From positions 51,870,966 through 51,934,965 of the forward strand of contig OX393576.1 of the NCBI GenBank assembly GCA_947652605.1: a stretch of 64,000 bases of DNA, given 5' to 3'. Each line of letters starts with the position of its first letter. Positions within the stretch are counted from its first letter, which is position 1. The notes beneath the pieces were generated by a model that was not told the DNA's origin, made no database searches, and saw only the letters and a list, made by a program, of their open reading frames with translations. The translations under genes and the position numbers were made by a program. The DNA is from Elmis aenea (Eukaryota > Arthropoda > Insecta > Coleoptera > Elmidae). Below are positions 1 to 9,700 of this stretch, in pieces.

Positions 1-528
1 TAGTGGAATCAAACGGTATCGTACTGCTCAATGAATTGAAAGATTAAGTGATAAATTCAATTGAAATGAAAACATTTAATAAATCATTGTAGATGCTGAA
101 CTGGTTCAATGTTGACAGTGTGTTGTTTTTGAGTAGTTTTCGATACTGAACTATAGTTTTAGTTTGGAAAATCGTAATTAGAGATGACTCTTTATTTCCA
201 ATTGTTTCTTTTTGTTTAATTCATTTACAAAATATGAAAATAGACTACCGGAATGAGAGGTGCTTTAAATTTATTTTTAAATCTCAACTAACTTAAATGG
301 AAGTGCTCCAAGAATACAGTTCTTTGGCCTTGTTTGGAAGATGTGATAATGTTTTAATATTAGTATTACACAATATTAACTGAGGAAAAGCTGTTTTAAA
401 GACTTAACCGAATTAGGGAATAACCAATATACGACAAATTTAATAACGTGTCTGTAAACGAGCGCTCATAATTAAATTTAAAGCTGCTGTAATAAGATCT
501 GCAATAAATATAGTTATAGTTAGGTAGT
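1..528. other. AT-rich sequence, no gene seen
   Basis: No coding exon, terminal repeat or RNA gene could be recognised here. It is ordinary AT-rich intergenic sequence up to the TA target site of the mariner copy that begins at 531. Confidence 0.5.
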
Positions 529-530
529 TA

Positions 531-1552
531 CGAGGATGGGCTGAAAAGTCCGTGGAATGAAAATGAAAAACAGAACTTTGCGGTTCGAAATTACGTTTAT
601 TTTTCAACATAATCCCCTGCCTCCTCGATAAGTACGTTAATACCAGCGATGGTCCAAAGCCTCTATGCCCTTATAGCATTTAGAACTGTTCAGTTCTTCA
701 AAATAGGCATCCACAGTAGCTTGAACATCGTTGCTGTTAAAAATTTCTGGCCTGCTAGGTCTGCTAAGTCTGGTGAATAAGGTGGGTGTGGCAGCAAATC
801 GAAGCCTAATTGGTTAATTTTTGCCATAGCAATCTCGTGTGGGGCCTCGCATTGTCTTGGTGAAAAATGATATTCTTTTTGGCTAAACCAGGACGCAGTT
901 CATTAGTGTTTTGCTTTAATTTGTCCAAAAGACTAGCGTAGTATTTGGCTGTGATGGTTTGGCCTTTAGGAGGATCGGCGCAAAAAATCCACTTGTTCTT
1001 TCTAAAACGCTCCAAACACGAGAAATTTGCATTCGCACTAATTTTTGATCAACACTAAGCAGTCGCGACACCCAACTATGCATTCAAAATGTTGCGCGCT
1101 CCTTGAGATATTTACAGTTTCCGCTATCTCAGACGTTTTTAACCGACAATCTTTTAATGTACTTTTCCAGCAATTTTTGGTGTAGTGGCAGATTTCGGGC
1201 GTCCACAACCGAAGACATCTTTAACACTTGTTCGACCACATTTCAATTCACGAATCCATTTATCAACAGTGGAAAATGAAGGAGTCGAGTTTTTCAGACC
1301 ATCCTTCATCTCATTATGAATAGCGGTTGCTGATGTTTTTTAAGAAGAAGTACTTCATGACAGCACGAATTTCAACACTACCGATTCCGCCAAAAACTCT
1401 GACACGCTTTTAATTAAACAGCTGTCAAAACGAAAATAATAAACGCAACGATCTGAAATCAGGTGACGGTCTGAAGGAGTGAACTTGCCAGCGCGCCAAA
1501 AAAACTGTCCGAAACAGCTCCATCTATCCGTCATATTTTCAGCCCATTCTAG
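531..1552 (-). mobile_element. Degenerate mariner element (about 1.0 kb)
   Basis: The ends form an imperfect inverted repeat: left 531-547 and right 1536-1552 share the core ATGGGCTGAAAA with 15 of 17 positions equal. Both sides are flanked by TA (529-530 and 1553-1554), the Tc1/mariner target. The minus strand carries transposase remnants in several frames: a helix-turn-helix part around 1180-1400, the motif HQDNARPH (about 850-880) and HPPYSPDL (about 745-790). These are the second and third acidic-residue neighbourhoods of mariner DD34D transposases. Frameshifts and stops break the reading frame, so the copy is dead. Family assignment is strong; subfamily is not claimed. Confidence 0.88.
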
Positions 1553-1659
1553 TACATGGCGAGATTAAATTTAATGATTTTGCTAATAATTTGCTATTAA
1601 AATCAACGAATACTCAACGTTTCATGGTTATTTTGGTGGTATCTCCACAAAAACATCTT

Positions 1660-3060
1660 CTATTCTTCTTAATCGGGTTCTCTTGTATCCTCTACCGAAG
1701 TATGTTTTTAGTCTAGGCGGTGCTTTTTCACTTTTTTCATAGTTGGCCAATTGTGGTACATCATTAGAACTGACTTCTCTTTCTTATATCATAGTCTCTG
1801 CCTTATTTAGTTTTCCTATTATTTTCTTGGTCTTCCTCTATTTCTTTTTACCTCAATCATAATTTTTCATTCCATATAGGTACTTGCAACCATTCGTAAT
1901 AGATGTTCCAGCTATCTTGGTTGATCTGACTAGAGTCCTGCGCGGGTCCAATTTTTCGGACCCGCACCCGACCCGCAAGGCTGATGTTGAAACCGCACCC
2001 GACCCGCGACCCGCACGATTCTGGTTTAATAGACCCGCACCCGACCCGCTACCCGCATAATTCTAAGTTATTAGACCCGCACCCGACCCGCTACCCGCAC
2101 CCGACCCGCTACCCGTACCCGACCCGCTACCCGCTTTATTGTAATTTGTTTGACTTTCACCCGACTCGCAGACTTGTTTGTCTGCCGTCCAAATCAGTTC
2201 AATCTTGCTGAATCGCGCGTTAGATTGTGTGTGGCAGGCTCTAATGAGTTATATGTGAAACAGCATGTTCGACTTGCTTACAAAGCATTTCGTATTTGTA
2301 TTGTTCATTGTGCGTTTGTACGATAGTGTTCGTGTAAATACATAAAAATTGCTTCTATACATTTTTAATCATTTTTGTTTTCCAAATTATAAATTTGTTG
2401 TTTTAAACATGGTAATAAATACAATAAGCAGACGATAATATTATACAGTTCATTCATATTTAAAAATAGTAATAAATTCCATAAAAAACTCGCTTCACTT
2501 GGACTGTACCATTTTATTAAAAAAATAGTATCAGAACGAATACCCGCTTTATTGTGTACGAATGACCGATTTAAAGACCCGCAACCCGACCCGCTTTGCG
2601 GGTAACCCGCGGGTACCCGCGGGTCCCGACCCGACTGCAGGACTCTAGATCTGACTATATGTTTTCTTATATGTTGCACCCATAGGTTCTTTTTAGTGTT
2701 ATCATTGCTGATCCTATTAATTTATTTACATACCTCTGTATTTCTTAAAGGCTCTTGAATCTGTATGGTGTGTTTTGTTGATGTCCAAGTTTCTGAAATG
2801 TAAGTTTTGTAACGTACATTGCATTCATTAAATATTCCCGTCTTAATTTCTTTACAAAAATTATTCTTACTTATCAAAGATTTATTTATTTGTAGCATGG
2901 CAAAATTTTGTAGCTAGGACTGTTCTTCTATTCAGATCTTTTCCTATTTGCGATCTTCTGCTATTATTGTTCCTAAATATTTGAAACTGGCTACCTGTTC
3001 TATGCTTTAAAGTCTAACGGAACTGAATCTCTAAAATAGTTCTTCGCTTAACCATTGCTT
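1660..3060 (-). pseudogene. Non-LTR (RTE-like) reverse transcriptase remnant, split by a hAT element
   Basis: On the minus strand, 2690-3060 translates in pieces into the C-terminal part of an RTE-like reverse transcriptase: a stretch like FKYLGTIIAED (about 2930-2985), then NKSLISKNN and KEIKTGIFN. At 1800-1870 comes an RGRPRK motif typical of the extreme C-terminus of these proteins. Between the two lies the hAT element 1931-2647. Stops and shifts are frequent and no 5' part was found, so this is an old truncated copy. The clade is inferred from motif style only. Confidence 0.6.
1931..2647. mobile_element. Non-autonomous hAT element with CCCGACCCGC minisatellite
   Basis: An 11-bp perfect inverted terminal repeat, TAGAGTCCTGC (1931-1941 and 2637-2647), is flanked by the perfect 8-bp duplication GATCTGAC (1923-1930 and 2648-2655). 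Both are hAT hallmarks. Both subterminal parts are built from CCCGCACCCGACCCGC-like tandem units, strikingly GC-rich against the AT-rich surroundings. The middle (2180-2560) is AT-rich and non-coding. No transposase is present, so movement would need one supplied in trans. It interrupts an RTE-like remnant. Confidence 0.92.
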
Positions 3061-3186
3061 TTGTATTTGGTACATTCATTAACTAAAAATATTGAACAAT
3101 TTAATAATTTCATTTTTGCCCAAAGACAAGAATACTTTACAATCAATAAACAATTTAATGAAAAATACAAAATTTAAGGTGTTATA

Positions 3187-3701
3187 CAAGGTGCCTCAAA
3201 AATTGTGATAGGTATGTTTTAAGTAAAAATGAAGCAAAATTAAACTTTTTTTGGTTATAAGTTGTATAATCGAAAATTATTTTGAACTGTACCGGGCGGT
3301 TTATTTTTGGATTTCAAATACATGTGAAATATCCAAAGGCAATGACAACAACCTCTTTGCATAAAAGAGAGTTAATACCAAAGTTTTGTGTTATGAAATA
3401 GTAAATTATTAGTAGGTACAATAAGATTTAGAACAATAAAAAAAAAACTCGTTATCCACTAAAATTTAGGTACATAACGTGTTTTCATAACCTCATTGAA
3501 ATTTTTTGAGAAAAAATCTTCTCCAAAAGTGTTTAAATGTTTACATGGCTACAAATAGAGAAAAATTAACTTTCTTATTTTGAAACCTTTTTAATATACA
3601 AGAAGCTGTACCACCATTTTATCGTTTTGTAAATTTTTTTAAACTATATTATAACAACAAAGTTAGTTGGGGTAATTTTTAATAATCTCCGGGGCACCCT
3701 G
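3187..3701. mobile_element. TA-flanked element with CAGGGTG-type ends
   Basis: The left end TATA-CAAGGTGCCTC and the right end GGGGCACCCTG-TATA are inverted, and both lie in TATA. This is the terminal signature of a family found many times in this window. No coding potential was seen. The arms are too diverged to fold back along their length. Confidence 0.55.
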
Positions 3702-4331
3702 TATATTGATTTTTGAATTTCACTTATTTTTGGCAATGTTTTTGTCAATTAAACGTTGAACAGTCTTAACAAGACCATTTATGGTTTCCAAAATCTATGA
3801 AAGAGATTTGAATCATATAACCAGCTAATTTAATCAAAAAATCTGCTGTTGTTTGCTATATCAGACATCTGAATAAAACGGATGATGTCAGTCATACATG
3901 AGTTGCAGTTCAATTACCCCAAATAGATAACTTCGTTGGTGAAATAAATACACATCAAGAATGGCAAATAGCAGCTGCTCGAACAATATTATTTTCTTAA
4001 TTAATAACACTTTTATAACTGTACTCTCAGACGCCTTGGATATTTATAGACCACATGCGTGACAACTTTGATCACAGTATGTAATAAAGTTTAAACTATA
4101 TTAGTTTGCCTTGCAACATGGAAGTAAATTACATATTTACATTGATTGACGAAGTACAATTTATGAAACTTGTTCAATTTAACTAGTACTTGTACATATA
4201 TTATGTAATGAATCACTCAAATAATTATTTTGAGAAAACAATTATTGCTTCAATGATTCACAAAACAGTTGAAACCGAATATGCTTAAATAGTTTTAAAA
4301 AGGTTCCGTCTGCATAAATTTGTATTCTAAG
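3702..4331. other. Intergenic stretch, nothing recognised
   Basis: No exon, terminal repeat or known element was seen. The stretch ends with ATTCTAAG (4324-4331), the probable left target duplication of the next element. Confidence 0.4.
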
Positions 4332-4510
4332 TAGGGATGTACCGTAAACGAATGCGCCGATCACCGATCACCAATTAATCGGCCTTAGATTATTGACCGA
4401 TTAATCAGCCGATTGTCGATTTTCAAATATAATTACTTAGGTTATGGTTATACGCATACCGTACTTGTAATGGATAATTATTGAAAGTGAATTAAATATA
4501 AATATATATA

Positions 4511-5045
4511 CAGTGTGTCCAAAAGTAACGTAACGGATCAACGGGTCTATATCTCGTCTTGTGATAACTTTACAAAAAAAGTTTTTTATAAACGTCGTTT
4601 GTGATCATTTACTACAAAACCTTAAATCATTAATTAAATGTACACAGAGTTTTGTTTTTGCGTACTGATACGTCATTTTGTTTTCCTTAATAGAACACCC
4701 TATATATTTTGTATTTTTTAGGTGCAAAATTAAATTCCTTTTTTGAAAATATCTAAGGTCTGTTGTACCTAAAATCAATAGTTGGGTTATTTTAGTTTTT
4801 ACGAAAATCTTGGCAGGAACAGGACTCCATAAAATATTAATATTTCACAACTTAGCAATGTCGGAAAGAATTCCTGTGAAACCTTAGTTGACACTATTGT
4901 CAGCCAGCAATCACTATGATAATAGTGATAGCTGGATAGTTAAAGTTTGAAAATACGAGTAATACACAGCATGTTTTTTTAACCGATCCATTTGGCTAAA
5001 CTTCAAACACGAATAAGTCAATTTTTTTAATGGAACACCCTATAT
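4511..5045 (+). mobile_element. Arm of a CAGGGTG-type foldback
   Basis: The sequence starts TATATA-CAGTGTGTCC and contains two internal inverted end-like motifs (AACACCCTATATA near 4685 and 5035). Its reverse complement resembles 45636-46110 and 63530-64000, and its body resembles the arms of the hairpin at 26707-28262. It is therefore one arm of a repeated family, inserted in the hAT-like element 4332-6048. The opposite arm was not found. Confidence 0.6.
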
Positions 5046-5087
5046 ATTTTTGTAATTTCTTATCGCTAATTTAATTATCTGCATATA

Positions 5088-5796
5088 CAGGGTGGTCCAC
5101 TTTTTATTAGCCTGACTTTAACAGTCGTTAGAAAAACTTATTTTAAAGCGAATATTTCATATCAACATGGGCCCAAAAACGCTTTATTTTAAATTATTTT
5201 GAAAAAATAACGATAATGTTTAACCGTTTCTCAAGCATTAAATATATTTAAACCAAATTTGGTATACAGCACCACCTTACAAGATACCACAATCGGTGAA
5301 AATTTTAAGTTCCACAATCAACCAGTGGCGGAGTTCAGTTTCAATAAATTTTATAAAACACCAGTACGGCCCTGTTCAAAATCAAACTCGAATTTCCAGG
5401 ATGAACTTAAAGGTTTCTTCTATGCACGGTCTAAATTAAAGCGTTTTTCCTTCAAAAATGGTGGCGGTAGATAGTATTAAGCATCACGATGAAAATCAAA
5501 AAAATTTCAAAAAAGTCCTAAAATTTAAAAAACTACTGCACTTAGGTATAGTGTGTGCTTTCAAAAGTCCCTCTAAAATAACGTGTTAAATCCAAAAATG
5601 CAATACAAAATTGACCATTATATTTCACATAAGAAAGTAGACGTCAACTTCCGGTATTTCCGGAAGTGTCGCCATCTTAAGAATATTTTCATTAAACTGA
5701 TCATAGGCCATTACGGTCATAACCATAATTTCAGATTAATACCCCTTTTTCATTCTTCATATATTTTTAATGCCCGGTCCCAATCAATCACCCTGT
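5088..5796. mobile_element. TA-flanked repeat, second copy present at 47009-47415
   Basis: The left end is TATA-CAGGGTGGTCC and the right end AATCACCCTG-TATA. The right 410 bp (5385-5796) reappear in inverted orientation at 47009-47415, end included, so this is a true repeat family and not a chance end pair. A 71-codon open frame at 5259-5474 is partly shared with the second copy but resembles no protein I know. I treat it as non-coding. Confidence 0.6.
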
Positions 5797-6056
5797 ATAT
5801 TAATTGATTATAGTTTGCACAACACTTTTATAATTTACTAAGATTATAGCACAATTTCTGATTATTAAAAGTTACACTAAATATTAGAGTAATAGTAAAA
5901 AAGTTAAACTACTACAATAGTCCGGACTACTAGCATTATTAAATTTATGGAGAACCGATTAATCGGATAGAAGACCGGTTACCGATTAAAGTAAAAGAGC
6001 CGATGCGGCTGATTACCGATTATCTACCTAAAACTCGGTACATCGCCAATTCTATA

Positions 6057-6745
6057 TTTTTTTGGTAAAAATGCATGCTTGCTTTAAATATTACCCTGAC
6101 CTACATTTCAACAATAGAAATTGCTGTGTATCGAGTAACCAATTTTATATACAGGGTGCTCCAAATGCTACGGGTATATTGCTTATTATTAAAGATAAAG
6201 AATGGTTATAGGATTAGAAATGTGCATATTTACGAGACAATTCTTGAACCATATACAAAGTATTTTTATTCTTTACAGTTTTACAGTTGTTGTCAAAAAA
6301 ATATATTTTATTTGTAATTTTATTAACAATGCTATTTGCATTATTATGGAAATTTTAATGACTTATGAGGTTTTTTAATTTACTTTAAGTAAAAAATACT
6401 TCTTATTCCTTTCTTATTATAAAGAGTATTTTATGACAATATTAATATTTCGCATAATTGTTTATTAAAAATTTCAAGGTATGTAGTTTTTTATTGTGAT
6501 TAATAGTTGATATACATTTTTATGTTATTTACCAATGTGCAAATATAAAAATTAAAGACATTAATAAGAAAATATTTAAATAAGAGGCCACTTAACTACT
6601 GAGTGGTCAAAAAAAATGTTTATTTGACTTTCAAATGTTTTATTTGCCACCTGGTTTTAACAAATTTTTATATAGCCTTGTACCAAAACATTAGGATAAA
6701 CTTTTCTTGATTTGACAACAATCTAAATGTATGTCTTTGTTTCAG
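6057..6745 (+). promoter_or_regulatory. Upstream region of gene A with probable 5' UTR intron end
   Basis: A lone CAGGGTGCTCC end in TATA lies near 6150. The only clear gene signal is TTTGTTTCAG ending at 6745, a good 3' splice site four bases before the in-frame ATG at 6749. Genes B and C also have a splice acceptor directly before their start codons. I therefore infer an upstream non-coding first exon that I could not locate; the promoter is not identified. Confidence 0.5.
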
Positions 6746-9700
6746 AGTATGACCCATACTCAAGAAACTTTCCGAGTAATGGATGCTGGAAATACACCAT
6801 TCGGAAAACAAAAAAAGTTTTCAATATCTAGAAACTTTGCAGTTCTACTAGTGTTGTTATTTATCGGTTGTGTAGCCGCGACAGGTCTATTAGTGTATCA
6901 TTTTACATCTTGTAACGATGTTTCGCACGTAAATCCAAAAGAAATTTTTAATCATGCTACCATAGATTCAATAATTCCAACAGAAGGTGTTAAAGATACA
7001 CCGACAACTTCAGTATCTTCACATCCCACAATTACAACAACCATTTCACCAGCGGAAAAAGTAGTGGATGTTAGGCTTCCGACTTCGATGGTACCACATT
7101 CCTACGAAATTAAATTAATTCCTTTCATAGAAGAAGGGAATTTTACATTCCATGGCGAAGCTACTATATTAGTTAATGTAAGTCAACCAACCAACAATAT
7201 AACTTTGCATGCAGATGATCTGGAAATAGAAGACTCTTCTTTATCAGTATCTGAAACTTTTGGAGATCCTCAGCAGGATTTTGTTAATATTTCGATAGCA
7301 GGAACAACTAATGACACAGAACGTCAATTTTTTATTATTTACGTTAATTCTCCATTACAACCAGGACATCAGTATTACATACATATCAAATATGTCGGGA
7401 ATTTAAATGATAAACTACAAGGATTTTATAGAAGCTCATACACTGTACAAAACCAGATAAGGTATGTGATTATTATTTAGGCAGGTCGAGGTACAGTTAT
7501 TTAATTTTACAGATGGATTGCTGCTACTCAGTTCCAACCGACGGATGCTAGAAAAGCATTTCCTTGTTTTGATGAACCAGCTTTAAAAGCGAAATTTAAA
7601 ATTAGTTTAGGGAGACTTAAAAATATGACATCAATTTCAAACATGCCTCGACTAGGATACTCCCAACCGATGTAAGTGTGTGCTCATTAGATTTTTGAGT
7701 AAGGAACTCTTTAATCTACCCTCGTCAGTGTAGACATTAATGGAGGTGCATTGACTGATCAAATGTTTCCTCGTATGGTCGTATGCAATTAAATTCAACT
7801 TTAGTAATTAGTTATTTTTAAGGACTGGACACCAAGAATACGAATGGGATCATTATCAAGAATCTGTACCGATGTCAACATATTTGGTGGCGTTTGTAGT
7901 ATCAGATTTTGGGCATATAAGGAATGGAAGCTTTTCTGTGTGGGCTCACAAGGAAGTGTTAAATCAAACACGATACAGCTTGCAAATAGGACCTAAAATC
8001 TTGGCATATTTTGAAGAATTTTTTCACATTAAATTTCCTCTACCAAAAATTGATATGATCGCTATTCCGGATTTTTCTGCTGGAGCAATGGAAAATTGGG
8101 GACTCATTACCTACAGGTAAGAATCTAAAAAATTACGACTATACAGGTATGTATTTTAACCCTTAAGTGGGCGCGCTGAAGTATAAAGTACGCCAATGTA
8201 ATGAAATTCAATGTGGTAACTCTGTGTCTACATCTAATCTTAAAAACTGTGGGTATTTCTCCAGTATCATTTTGCCTTCCGATGGAGTACGTTGTCTTAA
8301 CTTAAGCTGCGTTCACAGAGAAAAGTATTGTATTGTATTGTAGCGTAAGCAAAGTTAAGTATACGAATATCAAATGATAGCGTTCACATAAGCAAAGTAG
8401 TGGAATTACGTTGTAAGCCGCGTTGCACAGCGCACAAGGTACAAGCTTCTTGCAATACCCCATAACAAGAACCAATCCCAGTGATCTACGGATTAAACCT
8501 GCGTATGCGCGTGGGAATCGCCATTAGTGCACAGAACACTACAATACCTCTATGTGGACGCTACTCTTGCACCTTGCAGGCACATTACAATACAATTTAT
8601 TACGCTACAATACAATGCAATACTTTTTTATGTTAACGCAGCTTTAAAGATATGTAGTAGGGTGGTAATATTACCCTATTACTCTATTTCTGTAGAAAAT
8701 AAATGTGGACACAACAATTAATCAATTAATCAAAACCATATATATTTGGCAAACATTTACATAAACAATTTACATAAACAATTTACATAAACAAAGACAA
8801 TTTTACAACTTTTATTTAGGTTTGTGTGTTGAACCATTAAAGTATTTTAGAAAATATAATTTATATTTTATCTATTGGTATATAATTTGTTTTATGAAGA
8901 AATATCATTGCGAGTTGTAATTAACTGTAAAACGTAAATTATAATACCACCAAGTATAAACCAATAATACTATCAAACATTTATTTTTTAATATGCGGTG
9001 TACAAATTATAGCACGCGCCCGTTCTTGTAATAATAAGAGGCGCGCCCGGTCAGAGTTAACCTTCATTACCCAGATTTTTTTACATTTGTAGTGGATTGA
9101 TTATTTTTATTGTTATATAAACATCCATAGAAAATTATTTAACAATATTTTAAAAATATTTTACTTTTCAACTTTTTTAATCTAAAAGCTTTCACCATCT
9201 TGAAAATAGAAATAAGTGTACGTGGAGAATGAGGCGTGTTAAGAAATATTTTCTAGGTGAATTAAAATCAGAACGACTGAATCCGTTCGTGTGTGGGAGC
9301 GTTACTCCCCGGCTCGGTGATTAGCTATGAAAAAAGTAGGATATATGCGTTAATTTTTATAAAGATTAAATATACTTTAAAAACTTTAAAAACAAATATA
9401 AATCTATCATGTTTGTTGTTTCAATTTAACATAGCCTCTTTCTTGTTTAAAATGAGGTATAAGTAACTCTTATTTTTATGAAAAGGTAGCTACATATTTA
9501 TTTTTTGTTTTTTATGTTAATTGTTACAGAGAGTCTGCAATGTTATATGAAGAGGGAGTGTCAACAAAAATGAATTTGCAAAGAATAGCCACAATAGTAT
9601 CGCATGAGCTAGCACATCAATGGTTTGGAAACTTGGTAACACCAAAGTGGTGGACAGACTTGTGGCTAAACGAAGGTTTTGCCAGTTACATGGAATACCT

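Larger units (their letters stand above)
4332..6048. mobile_element. hAT-like non-autonomous element carrying nested repeats
   Basis: The ends TAGGGATGTACCG and (inverted) TGGCGATGTACCG match at 11 of 13 positions. They are flanked by ATTCTAAG (4324-4331) and ATTCTATA (6049-6056), an 8-bp duplication with two differences. Subterminal sequence is rich in CCGATTAATCGG-like repeats on both sides (4360-4425 and 5950-6030). The centre is filled by two CAGGGTG-type insertions (from 4511 and from 5088). hAT is inferred from TSD length and end style. Confidence 0.65.

Noticed and set aside
1984..2211. 75-codon proline/histidine-rich frame
   Set aside because: It is the translation of the CCCGACCCGC minisatellite of a hAT element.
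5259..5474. 71-codon frame as a conserved peptide
   Set aside because: Partly present in the inverted copy near 47400 but with changes that do not keep a frame; the repeat explains the similarity.
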